The notes under the pieces: generated by a model
Database searches by the model: none
What the model was told of the DNA's origin: nothing
Seen by the model: only the letters and a program-made list of their open reading frames with translations
Assembly (NCBI RefSeq): GCF_000805335.1
Contig: NZ_KN708638.1
Span: forward strand, 5,285,884 to 5,349,883
DNA length: 64,000 nucleotides
Source: Streptomyces sp. CT34
GTDB lineage: Bacteria > Actinomycetota > Actinomycetes > Streptomycetales > Streptomycetaceae
Direction: 5' to 3'
Program-made: the position numbers and the translations under genes
Shown: positions 44,560-53,150 of the stretch, in pieces
How the letters are laid out: each line of letters begins with the position of its first letter
Position numbering within the stretch: the first letter of the stretch is position 1

Positions 44560-45361
44560 ACCCCCGCACCGCTGCTCCTCGTAACGGGTCACCTCTTCTG
44601 TACCAGCCGTGCGTAGCCATACCGGAGCGCCGACCAAGATGCGTTGCGCGTCACTCAGATTGCCCCTGAGGGACCGACGGCTCTCGGTCAGTACGACATC
44701 GGTGTAGATCTGGGCGAACCACTTGCAGCAATCGGCGTGTCCGAGGGTATAGCCGCGAGTCCAAGGCCAGCCTTCATGATGCGCTTCGCTGCCGGTGCTC
44801 CCTTGGTGCACAGCGATTTTCAGGGCTTCGAGAGACAGCGACTCCGGATCGTTCCACTGGGACGTGTTCCGGCTCCCTCGGCTCTCCAGCAGTTCCGCAA
44901 TCGCGTACCAGGCGGAGGAATACCATCCGTCCTCAGGGCCGTCCGACAGTTGAAATACGCGTCCGGGGATGTTGTCCATGCTGCCGAAGAGGACTAGATC
45001 GACCCGCTGACCTCTGCTGCTGGTCGTCGGGATGTGCACCAACGCTCCCTTGTCGCGCTCAGGTCCACCGATGAAACCTGGCAAGGTGGACTTGGCCGAC
45101 GCCCCTGGCGAAGCGGGCTGGAGGTGGTGTCGCAAAGGTAGACACCGCTTGGCTGCCGATAGCGCTCTCGATCTTGCGTGCCTTCTCAAGGCGTGTCAGT
45201 TCTGTCCGTTCCCGGTTGCCGACTTCCGCCCCGACGCCCTGCGGCGCTGCCTTGACAGTCCAGCTGAGCTGCGCGGTCAAGCCGATGCCGTTGTCCAAGT
45301 CGATCTGCGCAACGCGACGCTCCGACCAATAGAGGTAGCTGCCCACATCACCCCTGCGCAC
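44560..45361 (-). pseudogene. DUF7019-like (SAVMC3_10250 family) gene, frameshifted
   Basis: The first part (from 45361) reads VGSYLYWSERRVAQIDLDNG...RFARGVGQVHLARF. A frameshift near 45080 leads to LVHIPTTSSRGQRVDLVLFG, SMDNIPGRVFQ, WPWTRGYTLGHADCCKWFAQ and RILVGAPVWLRTAGTEEVTRY. Together this matches my recollection of a Streptomyces family of unknown function with the same order of conserved blocks. The original C-terminal end appears lost. The family assignment is from memory of the pattern. Confidence 0.5.
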
Positions 45362-45571
45362 CCCTGGCCCTCCTGCTGTGATTGTTCAACTCCACAGCGT
45401 AGAGCCAGACTTCACCAGGTGCGCTCTAAATGATGCTCAAGGATATGCCGCTCCGGTGACTGCCAAAACTCCCATTGCATTTTCTTGATCATTCTGCCAG
45501 GTTAGGCTTGATGTTCGCAGTAAAATCGTCAAGCAGCTTGGCGGGAATTCCATACCGGTCGGGCCCCTTGG

Positions 45572-45940
45572 TTGGGTCTGATATCTCTGGACCAGGTCGC
45601 TGCCCTCCTTGACCGCATGGAGCGAGCACTGGATACGCGCTTCGACTGCGACTCTGTGGTACGTAAGCGCTGCTCGGTTGGAGCACGGACGGATGGTTTC
45701 CCTGCCTGCGGCCCCGCGTGGCTCCACGCCTGTTCGCCGAGATAGGGGGCGATCTCACCCGCTTCGAGACCAGTCGCGGCCTGCGGGCATACGCCGGCAC
45801 CGCCCCGCTGACATGGGCATCCGGGGAAAGCCGGGCCGTCACCCACCGCACCGTCTGCAACAGGCGTTTGAAGAACGCCGTTCATCAATGGGCATTCGGA
45901 ACGCTCACCAGGTCTCCGGGATGCCGGGCTCTTTGAGGGC
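45572..45940 (+). pseudogene. IS110-family transposase remnant (transposase_20 domain)
   Basis: The frame LFAEIGGDLTRFETSRGLRA, YAGTAPLTWASGESRAVTHR and RLKNAVHQWAFGTLTRSPG is the C-terminal domain of IS110-type transposases, with an upstream piece QVAALLDRMERALDTRF in another frame. The rest is absent on both sides. Confidence 0.7.
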
Positions 45941-46092
45941 GAAAGATGCTCTCGCACCGTCCAGGACCTCTTCCTTCTGCTGCCCACGGCCTCGACGCCC
46001 TCCTGGACGTCGAGGCCGGGCCTACGGTGCCGCGCCCGTAGCGGCAGGGCGAAGCCTTCAGACGTCCGGGGGGGGAGACGCACGGCAATAAG

Positions 46093-46228
46093 CCCCTTTA
46101 CCATCCGCTGGTTGGCACTCTGGATCTCTCCTTCGAGACCCTTCGCATTCCCGACGAACGGGGCTCGGACGCGGCCCGCAGCCTGCGACTGCTCGCGGGG
46201 AAGGCGAAGGCCGAGGAGTGGGAGTAGG
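46093..46228 (+). pseudogene. C-terminal scrap of an XRE regulator (MmyB-like ligand domain)
   Basis: The frame PLYHPLVGTLDLSFETLRIP followed by DERGSDAARSLRLLAGKAKA and a stop at 46228 resembles the end of HTH regulators with an MmyB-type C-terminal domain (HPLVGELDLSYE...). It overlaps, on the other strand, the unusual tail of the acyltransferase-like gene and marks the left edge of the signalling cluster. Confidence 0.45.
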
Positions 46229-47798
46229 AGTGGGAGTAGTGGGAGTGGAGGAGGTCCGTGATGAGGTCTACGACCTTGTTGAGGGTTTTGGGGGTGGCCG
46301 GTGCGACATCGTCGAGTTCGGGCAGGCCGTAGTGCCGCAGGGCGCGGGAGAGCAGGTCGGACTGCTCGGCCTCGCAGATGCCCAACTCGGCGCCCAGTAA
46401 GGCATATGGGGTGATCAGGCCCTCGGGGAGGGACAGGGCGCGGGCGTAGAGCGCCCGGACCGTCGTCATCAGCTCCCCGCGGTCCGGCACGGCGGCGGCT
46501 GCGGGCCCCGATCCGGCGGGCGTGGGTCCCGATGCGGCCACCGGCTTCGCCGATCCGCCGGTCCCGGCATCGCCGGACGCATCGCGGAACGCCGTCGCCC
46601 GCCGGCTCACCAGCTGGACGACATCGCGGCCCGCCGCCGCCCAGAAGGCGGCGAACTCCCGCTCCGTCAGCTCGGGCGCCAGCCGCGCCCGCAGCGGCTG
46701 GAGGCAGTCGCCCACCGCCAGCCCGGCCTCCCTGAGCGCGGTCAGCGTGTCGGGCAGCCGCAGTTCGTCGCCGTGCCCGGTGTAGAGCGTGGGCAGCACG
46801 GTGACGAAGTGGCCCGCGCCCTCCTCGCTCAATGTCCGGTGCACCAGGGAGGAGAGGGTGGCGCCCCCGCCGGTTTCGACGAAGGTCCGCTCGCCGTGCC
46901 CGTGCAGGGCCCGTACCGCGTCGGAGAAATTCTCGGTGAGGTTCTCGGTGGAGTTCTCGGAGGGCTTCGCAGGGCGGGTGAGATGGTCGGCCAGCAGGTC
47001 GGGCAGCGGCTCGGTCGTTCCGTAGCGGCGTCCGAGAATGGGGGAGTGGACGGGCACCGCCAGCGGCTGTTGGGGCAGGTCGCGGACGGCCGCCGCGAAG
47101 CGGGGCGCCACCGTCGCGAGCGAGGGGGTGTGCGGCGCGGATCCGGCGGCGAGATCCGCGTATCCGATGCCCAGCCGGCCGGCCACCGCCTTGACCTGGT
47201 CGATCGCCTCGCGCGGCCCGCTGAGCACGGTCTGCGCGTCGTGGTTCTCCGAGGCGACGGACAGCAGCGGATGGTCCACCAGACCCACGAGGTGGGCCGC
47301 GCGGTCCGGGGAGACGGAGAGCGTGAGCATCGCGCCGCCGGCGGCGTCCCGCTCGCGGAGCAGGCCGCTGCGGTGGATCACGATTCGCGCACCGTCCCCG
47401 ACGGAGTACCCGCCCGCGGCCACCAGTGCCGTGATCTCGCCGAGGCCGTGCCCCACGAGCACGCCGGGGCGCAGCCCGTGGTCGGTCAGGATCCGGTGAG
47501 CGGCCAACCCCGAGCCGTAGACGGCAAGTTGGAGCACCCAGGGCTCGTCGGCGCCCAGGCGTGCTGGGTCGGCGGGTTCGTCGCCGAGCAGCAGATCGGA
47601 GAGGCGGCGTGCGGACAGCTCCTCGGTGACGGCATCGATCTCGTCGAATACGGCGCGGACCTGGGAGTACCCGTGGTCGGCCCGGCTCAGCGCCGGGCCG
47701 TCGAAGCCGCCCTGCCCGGGGAAGAGGAGTACGGGGCCACCGGTGCCACCAGTTGGCTTCTCCGTGCCGTGTGATGTCTGTGCGTCCTGTGCGGTCAT
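46098..47798 (-). CDS. Acyltransferase-like protein with ACP-like C terminus, nucleophile missing, 566 aa
   Basis: ATG 47798 has a good AGGGGGA site and overlaps the upstream stop by four bases. Residues about 22-400 form a FabD/PKS-AT fold (LLFPGQG at 25-31, APHTPS with the usual active-site His223). The motif that should read GHSxG is GHGLG (116-120), so the acyl-accepting serine is Gly118. A second domain (about 445-520, MTTVRALYARALSLPEGLI) resembles an acyl carrier protein, but its pocket reads GAELGICEAE without the expected phosphopantetheine serine. Codon 467 is TTA. The last 45 residues (after LLHSHYSHSYSHS) are read from an unrelated regulator remnant, so the original stop has been lost. 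A catalytically dead, perhaps binding or structural, role is inferred. Confidence 0.75.
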   Translation of the reverse strand: MTAQDAQTSHGTEKPTGGTGGPVLLFPGQGGFDGPALSRADHGYSQVRAVFDEIDAVTEELSARRLSDLLLGDEPADPARLGADEPWVLQLAVYGSGLAAHRILTDHGLRPGVLVGHGLGEITALVAAGGYSVGDGARIVIHRSGLLRERDAAGGAMLTLSVSPDRAAHLVGLVDHPLLSVASENHDAQTVLSGPREAIDQVKAVAGRLGIGYADLAAGSAPHTPSLATVAPRFAAAVRDLPQQPLAVPVHSPILGRRYGTTEPLPDLLADHLTRPAKPSENSTENLTENFSDAVRALHGHGERTFVETGGGATLSSLVHRTLSEEGAGHFVTVLPTLYTGHGDELRLPDTLTALREAGLAVGDCLQPLRARLAPELTEREFAAFWAAAGRDVVQLVSRRATAFRDASGDAGTGGSAKPVAASGPTPAGSGPAAAAVPDRGELMTTVRALYARALSLPEGLITPYALLGAELGICEAEQSDLLSRALRHYGLPELDDVAPATPKTLNKVVDLITDLLHSHYSHSYSHSSAFAFPASSRRLRAASEPRSSGMRRVSKERSRVPTSGW

Positions 47799-48292
47799 CG
47801 TTGGGTCCCCCTTTGCCCGTACGAGGTGTCGCCTTGTCCGTACGAGGTGTCGCCCTCGGCTGGGCAGCAGTGCTCGGCGGCGCGCTCGTCGTCGTACGCG
47901 CTGCCGCAGACCAGGCACATCCGGCGCCGGTAGGCGAACAGGCCGGGCAGTGGGATGAACCGGTGTGGGCCCTGGTGGACGCACTCCAGCTCCCCGAGCG
48001 CGACGAGCTGCCGGATACGGGGCCGCGCAAGGCCCAGCAGGGACGCCGCCGTCGGGAGGGGCACGGAGAGCGTCGCCAGGTCCACGGGCCGGTAGTACAC
48101 CCGGGGCTGGGCTCGGCCGTCCGGCTCGTGGGCGTACGGATCCGGCCCGCAGGCGTACGGGTCCGGGTCGAGGTGCGTACCGGCGGGATGGGCACGGGCG
48201 GGGGGCTCGGCCCGTGCGCGCGCCGGGGACGGGCCAGGCGCGGCGCGGGCCGCGGCGTTCGCAGGGGCGGCGGGCAGCAACAACTCAGCCAT
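47795..48292 (-). CDS. HTH (BldC/excisionase-like) protein with C-terminal cysteine cluster, 165 aa
   Basis: The N-terminal 65 residues are a Pro/Ala-rich linker with a duplicated DPYACGPDPYAHEPD piece. Residues about 78-118 (PLPTAASLLGLARPRIRQLV, ALGELECVHQGPHRFIP) resemble the MerR/excisionase winged helix of BldC-type proteins. The tail has CLVCGSAYDDERAAEHCCP, a possible zinc knuckle, and two DTSYGQ repeats. It is coupled to the acyltransferase-like gene (4-bp overlap) and divergent from the receptor gene across operator site A. DNA binding is inferred. Confidence 0.6.
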   Translation of the reverse strand: MAELLLPAAPANAAARAAPGPSPARARAEPPARAHPAGTHLDPDPYACGPDPYAHEPDGRAQPRVYYRPVDLATLSVPLPTAASLLGLARPRIRQLVALGELECVHQGPHRFIPLPGLFAYRRRMCLVCGSAYDDERAAEHCCPAEGDTSYGQGDTSYGQRGTQR

Positions 48293-48488
48293 GCGGGAAC
48301 CCTAGGCAGCGCCACCGCCCGCGATCCGGCGCTGCGCACCGGAAGAGACACCGGCAGGGGTCGAAAGTGGCATCGGCCGGCGCCCGCGATGTATCCGAAG
48401 GGCACGGTTGGACGAAGAGATCCGGTTGGGCGGAGAGGTCCGGTTGGCCCGGGCGAGACCCCGCTGGACGGAAAGATCGATGCCGGAT

Positions 48489-48510
48489 AACATAGAGGGC
48501 ATTCTTTTTT
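48489..48510 (+). promoter_or_regulatory. Autoregulatory-element-like operator, site A
   Basis: Contains CATAGAGGGCATTCTTTTTT, matching sites B and C in the pattern CATANAGNNCATTCTNTTTT. It lies 25 bp upstream of the receptor start codon in the divergent region shared with the HTH/acyltransferase-like genes. A gamma-butyrolactone receptor probably binds here. Confidence 0.65.
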
Positions 48511-48535
48511 CTCTAGGGTCGTCAGGGGTCGATCG

Positions 48536-49162
48536 ATGACGCGCACGCGACCGACGCAGGAACGCGCGGTACGGACGCGGGAGTTGCTGCTGCGCGCCGG
48601 GGCCGAGGTGTTCGACGAGTGCGGCTACGCCGGAGCCGGCGTCACCAAGATTCTCGAACGGGCCGGGCTCACCGCCGGAGCGCTGTACTTCCACTTCAAG
48701 TCGAAGGAGGGGCTCGCCAAGGCGGTGATGAACGCGCAGTCGGGGACCATCGAGCCGCTGCTGGCCTCCGAGGGGTTGCAGCGGCTGGTGGACATCACCC
48801 TGGTCTGGGCCCAGCGGCTCCAGGTGGACCCGGTGCTGCGGGCGGGGGTGCGGCTCTCGGTGGAGCAGGGCAGCTTCGGTGTGCAGGACGCCACCGCCTA
48901 TCTGAACTGGCGGGACATCATGACGGAGTGCCTGCGCCGGGCGGAGAGCGACGGGGAGTTGCTGCCGGACGTGGACCCGGGCCAGGTGGCCGAGTTCGTG
49001 GTCGGCGCCTGTACGGGCGTGCAGCTGTATGCGCAGCTGGTGAGCAACCGCGCGGACCTGCCCCAGCGGACCGTCGCGATGTGGCAGCTGCTGCTGCCGG
49101 GCATCGCCGGTGCCGATGTCGTACGCCGCATCGACCTGGACCCCGAGCGCGGGCGCGCATGA
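48536..49162 (+). CDS. ArpA-type gamma-butyrolactone receptor (TetR family), 208 aa
   Basis: A TetR N terminus with HTH AGVTKILERAGLTAGALYFH followed by FKSKEGLAKAV is the ArpA/BarA/ScbR signature. The ligand domain keeps the tryptophan of the binding pocket region (AYLNWRDIMTECLRRAE). Ligand binding releases DNA in this family. It overlaps the SDR gene by four bases (ATGA), suggesting one transcript, and is preceded by operator site A, so autoregulation is likely. Its length is standard. Confidence 0.88.
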   Translation: MTRTRPTQERAVRTRELLLRAGAEVFDECGYAGAGVTKILERAGLTAGALYFHFKSKEGLAKAVMNAQSGTIEPLLASEGLQRLVDITLVWAQRLQVDPVLRAGVRLSVEQGSFGVQDATAYLNWRDIMTECLRRAESDGELLPDVDPGQVAEFVVGACTGVQLYAQLVSNRADLPQRTVAMWQLLLPGIAGADVVRRIDLDPERGRA

Positions 49163-49932
49163 CCGAGGAGCACGGGATGTTGAGCGGCAAGGTCATCATG
49201 ATCACGGGCTGCTCCAGCGGGATCGGGGCGGCCGCGGCGCGGCTGTTCGCCGCGGAGGGGGCGGCCGTGGTGCTGGTGGCCCGCCGGGCGGACCGGCTGC
49301 ACTCGTTGGCCGCGGAGATCACCGGTGCCGGTGGCCGGGCCGCGGTGTCGGCCGGGGACGTGGTCCGCGAGGAGGACGTCGAGCGGGCCGTCGCGGTGGC
49401 GACCGAGCGGTTCGGCGGGCTGGACGGCGCGTTCAACAACGCGGGCTGGGCCACCGCGGGAAGCACCCTGCACGAGACCGACAGCGCGGTCTTCGACCGG
49501 GTCATGAGCGTCAATGTGCGCGGGCTGTGGAACTGCCTGCGGCACCAGATACCCGCCATGCTCGCCTCCGGCCGCGGCGGGTCGGTGGTCAACACCTCCA
49601 GCGTCGCGGGCCTATTGGCCACCGGCGCCACTGCCCCCTACGTGGCTGCCAAGCACGCGGTGCTGGGGCTGACCAAGGCCGCCGCCTCCGAGTACGGCCA
49701 GCGCGGCATCCGCGTCAACGCCCTGGTGGTGGGCAGCACCCGCACCGAGCTGATGGACGAGATGCTGACGAACACCCCGTCGCTTGAGGGGAGTTTCGTC
49801 GACCGCTCGGTGCAGAAGCGGATGGCCGATCCGGCGGAGATCGCCCAGGCCGCGGCCTGGCTCTGCAGCGACCGGTCGTCGTTCGTCACCGGAGCCCCGG
49901 TGCCGGTGGACGGCGGCTGGACCGCCGCGTAG
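49159..49932 (+). CDS. Short-chain dehydrogenase/reductase, 257 aa
   Basis: A classical SDR: cofactor motif TGCSSGIGAAAA, NNAG in DGAFNNAGWATAG, catalytic Ser in NTSSVAG, YxxxK in APYVAAKHAVLG and the terminal VPVDGGW. In gamma-butyrolactone loci an SDR (BarS1-type) reduces the 6-keto group of the signal precursor, and coupling to the receptor gene here supports that role. The alternative is an unrelated oxidoreductase. It converges on afsA with 64 bp between the stops. Confidence 0.85.
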   Translation: MTEEHGMLSGKVIMITGCSSGIGAAAARLFAAEGAAVVLVARRADRLHSLAAEITGAGGRAAVSAGDVVREEDVERAVAVATERFGGLDGAFNNAGWATAGSTLHETDSAVFDRVMSVNVRGLWNCLRHQIPAMLASGRGGSVVNTSSVAGLLATGATAPYVAAKHAVLGLTKAAASEYGQRGIRVNALVVGSTRTELMDEMLTNTPSLEGSFVDRSVQKRMADPAEIAQAAAWLCSDRSSFVTGAPVPVDGGWTAA

Positions 49933-49996
49933 AGCGGGTCGCCAAGCCGAAAACGTCGTCGAGCTCCCGGTCACCGGCCGCCGCACGGCGGGGGGC

Positions 49997-50914
49997 TCAC
50001 GCCAGCGTGACCGTACTGCCGAAGACGGCCTCCTCGTCCTGGCGGAGGGTGACGCGCACCCGCCGCTGCCCCTGCGCGCTGTCGGGCAGCGGAGCGGTCT
50101 CCACCCAGCAGGGCCGGTCGAGTTCGACGTAACGGGCGAAGTCGCAGTCCATGGCGACGGCGGTCACCGGGCGGGGGTGGGCCGCCGCCTGTGCCGCCTG
50201 CCGGGCGGCCTCCAGGAGCAGCATGCCCGGCGCATGGTCGACGGGGTGGTCGAAGAGGATCGGGTGGGCGGTGTCCACCCGCAGCTGCCAGCGGTCGGCG
50301 GTGTCGGTGGGGGAGAGGACGACGTCCTCGTACCGGTCCCGGCCGACCCGGTGCGCGGGGGCCGGCGGCGGCAGCGGCAGCGCGCGGGCCATGGCGTGTG
50401 CCGCGTCGTGGCGCACGCCGCGCAAACGCCGGTAGACGGCGGGGTCCTGAATGGTGAACCGCGATCGCGCGGTGCCCAGCGCCACGCCGTCCCGTACCGC
50501 CTCGATCCGCATCGTCATGGCCGCCGCGCGCTCCTTGCGGTAGGCGATGTCGCAGCAGGTGACGTGCAGGGTGAGGCCGGCGTCGGACCCGGTGTCGCGC
50601 AGGGCCTCGGGGCGCAGGTCGCTGGTGAAGTCCTTCCAGAGCAGATGGTGTCCGACGGGTACCCGGTAGGCGGCGTGCGACAGCATCGGGAACATCTGGC
50701 GGATCGTCTCGGTGAACAGCAGCGGGTCGTGCAGACCGTTGCGGGTGCGGTAGAAGCCGTGGGCGCGGGGCCAGCGGGCGGTGACGGCGAAGCTGTCGGG
50801 GCCGGTGCGCCGCCAGTGTGCGAGCAGCACTTCCCGGGCGGACAGCTTGTGGGTGAACAGCTGCGGCACGGCGGTTGCCGTCGCCGGGGCGGGACGCTGA
50901 GCGGTGCGAAGCAT
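49997..50914 (-). CDS. AfsA-type gamma-butyrolactone synthase, 305 aa
   Basis: ATG 50914 is preceded by AAGGA; the longer open frame upstream lacks a good site. Two AfsA hotdog repeats are visible: LFTHKLSAREVLLAHWRRTG...RTRNGLHDPLLFTETIRQ and, in the second half, HPILFDHPVDHAPGMLLLEA, the conserved DHxPGMxxLEAxRQ motif. AfsA enzymes condense a beta-ketoacyl chain with dihydroxyacetone phosphate to start A-factor-type signals. It is transcribed divergently from the kinase gene across operator sites B and C. Confidence 0.88.
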   Translation of the reverse strand: MLRTAQRPAPATATAVPQLFTHKLSAREVLLAHWRRTGPDSFAVTARWPRAHGFYRTRNGLHDPLLFTETIRQMFPMLSHAAYRVPVGHHLLWKDFTSDLRPEALRDTGSDAGLTLHVTCCDIAYRKERAAAMTMRIEAVRDGVALGTARSRFTIQDPAVYRRLRGVRHDAAHAMARALPLPPPAPAHRVGRDRYEDVVLSPTDTADRWQLRVDTAHPILFDHPVDHAPGMLLLEAARQAAQAAAHPRPVTAVAMDCDFARYVELDRPCWVETAPLPDSAQGQRRVRVTLRQDEEAVFGSTVTLA

Positions 50915-51007
50915 GGCGAGAGTCCTTCTGGTGGTGCGGAGGCGCCGCGATCCGCGCAGACGCCGGCTAAGGCGCTGGTCAGGTGCGGTGCCGTGAACCT
51001 GTGATCC

Positions 51008-51029
51008 AACATAAAGGTCATTCTTTTTG
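51008..51029 (+). promoter_or_regulatory. Autoregulatory-element-like operator, site B
   Basis: Contains CATAAAGGTCATTCTTTTTG, differing from site A at four positions. It lies 94 bp upstream of the afsA start codon in the divergent afsA/kinase region. Confidence 0.65.
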
Positions 51030-51154
51030 TTTGTCGACAGGCGGCGGTGTGATGGCCGTCGCACCGCGCCGACGGGGTTGGTGGCCCGTCAAAGCCCAGG
51101 TCATCGGGGGGATTTGGCGGCGAGGCGACTCCGGGGTGACTCCCGACGGGAAAC

Positions 51155-51176
51155 AAAACAGAATGTTCTGTATGGT
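51155..51176 (-). promoter_or_regulatory. Autoregulatory-element-like operator, site C
   Basis: Read on the minus strand it contains CATACAGAACATTCTGTTTT, following the same pattern as sites A and B. Its core ACAGAATGTTCTGT is a perfect inverted repeat. It lies about 104 bp upstream of the kinase start codon. Confidence 0.65.
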
Positions 51177-51279
51177 TTTAGCGTCCGCCCGCTCCGTGAG
51201 GCCCGTGGGGGAGGACGTGTGTCCGCGCGCCGTGCAACGGCACACGGCACTCCGGGTACCGGTTCCCGAAAGGACCGAC

Positions 51280-52302
51280 ATGACTTTGATGACCGTGTCG
51301 CCGGCCGGCATGCCCGACCCGTCCGACCTGGCGGGCGTGCTCCGGCCCGGCGAAGCGGCCGCCGTGCTGCGCCGGTTCGAGCTGTCCCTGCCTGGTGTGC
51401 TGGATGCCACCGAGCGCCGCTCGGTGGCCCTGCACCACCAGCTCACCGCCTATGCGCGCCGCACGCTGGCCGCCGTCGACCCCGCCCTCGCCCCGCCCGT
51501 CGCCCATGACGCGGGGGGCGGTGCGCGGCCGACGCCCCGCCATACGGCCGCGGCGGCCGAGCTGCTGCTCGAATGCGCACTGCTGCAGATTCTGGAGAAC
51601 GGCGTCGCCAACGAGGAGGCCGGGTTGCTGCGCGGCATCGGTGTCGTACGCACCATCGGCGCCGCCCTGCGGGGCACCGCAGGACCCGCGTCGTGTGGCG
51701 GCCCGCCCCGTGACGCCCCCGAACCCCGGGCGTTGGCCCGCCAGTTACACGACGAGGTGGGCAACGCACTGGCCAGCGCGCTGCGCCGGATGGAACTCTG
51801 CGAGAGCGGCCCGGCGCCCGCGCGGCAGCTCGCCGCCGCCAAGGACGCCGTACGCGAGGCCATCGCGCACACCCGCGAGATGATCACCGGGCTGCGCGGC
51901 CGCGGTGCGCCGCCCCCGCTCGAAAGCGCCCTGGACGTATGCCTCGCCGACCTGGCCCGGCCCGGGGTCGAGGCGAGTGTCCGGGTCGACGGAGAGGAGG
52001 CGAGCCTGCCCGAACACCTCCGCCGTGAGCTGTTTCTGATCCTCCGTGAGGGACTGCGCAACGCCTTCGCCCATGCGCGGGCAGCCCGTGTTTCCGTACG
52101 GGTGCGGATAGGCGCCCGTACGGTGTGGGCCCAGGTGGCCGACGACGGGGTGGGGTTCGACGCGGCGGGGGCGCCGGGCGCATCCGGCGGCGGGTACGGA
52201 CTGTGCTCGATGGCCGAGCGCGCCCAGGAGTTGGGCGGCGAGCTGGCCGTGACCTCGTCCGCCGGGCGCGGTACCCGGGTCGATGTCCGGGTGCCGTTGT
52301 GA
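51280..52302 (+). CDS. NarL-type sensor histidine kinase, cytoplasmic, 340 aa
   Basis: ATG 51280 follows AAAGGA. No membrane helices are visible, so the kinase is soluble. The N-terminal 140 residues are helical and unassigned. A HisKA_3 domain follows with RQLHDEVGNALASALRRMEL (phospho-acceptor His157), then a HATPase domain with REGLRNAFAHARA, VADDGVGFD and GYGLCSMAERAQELGG. Codon 156, directly before the histidine, is TTA and would need the bldA tRNA. The response regulator lies two genes downstream on the same strand, separated by a receptor gene. Confidence 0.88.
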   Translation: MTLMTVSPAGMPDPSDLAGVLRPGEAAAVLRRFELSLPGVLDATERRSVALHHQLTAYARRTLAAVDPALAPPVAHDAGGGARPTPRHTAAAAELLLECALLQILENGVANEEAGLLRGIGVVRTIGAALRGTAGPASCGGPPRDAPEPRALARQLHDEVGNALASALRRMELCESGPAPARQLAAAKDAVREAIAHTREMITGLRGRGAPPPLESALDVCLADLARPGVEASVRVDGEEASLPEHLRRELFLILREGLRNAFAHARAARVSVRVRIGARTVWAQVADDGVGFDAAGAPGASGGGYGLCSMAERAQELGGELAVTSSAGRGTRVDVRVPL

Positions 52303-52461
52303 GAGGTGCCGTTGCGGAGGGCCGCTGTGAGGGGTGCGCGACCTGCGCCGCGGCGGGATGAGAGTCTGTGATTCCGTTTGCCCCTCATTCTCGTTCGGGT
52401 CCCAACTCCGACCATGAGCAAGGCAGTACGGACCAAACCAACCCAATCAGGAGGTGAACCA

Positions 52462-53112
52462 GTGGCGCGACAGGAGCGGGCCGAGCAGACCCGGCGAGCG
52501 CTGATCGCTGCGGCGGCCTCGGAGTTCGACCAGCACGGATACGCCGGGACGTCGCTCGCGCGGATCGGCGCCGGCGCCGGGGTGACGATGGGCGCGATGA
52601 CGTTCCACTTCCCGGTCAAGATCGCGATAGCCCGGACGGTGCACGAGGCCGGCGCCGGGGCAACCCGGGACGCGCTGCGGCGGGTCCACGAGGACGCCGG
52701 GCCTGGACTGCAGGCGGTGATCGATCTGACGCATGCGCTCGCCGGGATCCTGGAGTCCGACACCCAGGTCCGCGCGGCGGCGCGCCTGGCGCGGGAGAAG
52801 CCGGACGCGGTGGGCGACTGGCGGGCCGAGTGGCTGCCGGTGCTGAAGGACCTGCTGGACGCGGCCGGGGACCATCTCCCCGACGGGATCGAGCCCGCGG
52901 AGGTCGGGCCGCTGGTCGAGTTCCTGGTCGCCGGGGCCGAAGAGACCAGCCGTGAGCACCACCGGCGGACCGGGGGCGCGGCGGCGGGAGAAGAGTCCGG
53001 CGAGACGCGCGAACTTCTCACCGGAATATGGGAGTTGCTGCTGGTCGGCCTCGCCCATGCCTCCGCCCGCGAGGAGCTGCGTCCCGCGGGGACACCGACA
53101 CCGCGCAGATAG
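52462..53112 (+). CDS. ScbR-type receptor homologue (TetR family), 216 aa
   Basis: GTG 52462 follows a perfect AGGAGGTGA site, which fixes the start. The HTH GTSLARIGAGAGVTMGAMTF resembles ArpA/ScbR proteins, with Phe-His-Phe retained (FHFPVKIAIA). The ligand-domain tryptophans (DWRAEWLPVLKDL) are present. It may be a pseudo-receptor of the ScbR2 kind that senses end products rather than butyrolactones; this cannot be decided from sequence alone. It lies between the kinase and its putative regulator, probably co-transcribed. Confidence 0.82.
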   Translation: MARQERAEQTRRALIAAAASEFDQHGYAGTSLARIGAGAGVTMGAMTFHFPVKIAIARTVHEAGAGATRDALRRVHEDAGPGLQAVIDLTHALAGILESDTQVRAAARLAREKPDAVGDWRAEWLPVLKDLLDAAGDHLPDGIEPAEVGPLVEFLVAGAEETSREHHRRTGGAAAGEESGETRELLTGIWELLLVGLAHASAREELRPAGTPTPRR

Positions 53113-53150
53113 CGCACCTGGCGCACCAACGGGGGAGAGGACCTCACGGG

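Noticed and set aside
45529-48546. A 1005-codon minus-strand open frame spanning the acyltransferase-like and HTH genes
   Set aside because: It is in another frame of the real genes, with low-complexity Arg/Pro/Gly composition, and runs through IS scraps; the coupled genes in the other frames have domains and start sites.
52354-52400. A fourth operator before the second receptor gene
   Set aside because: Only CATTCT matches the A-C pattern; the surrounding positions do not fit.
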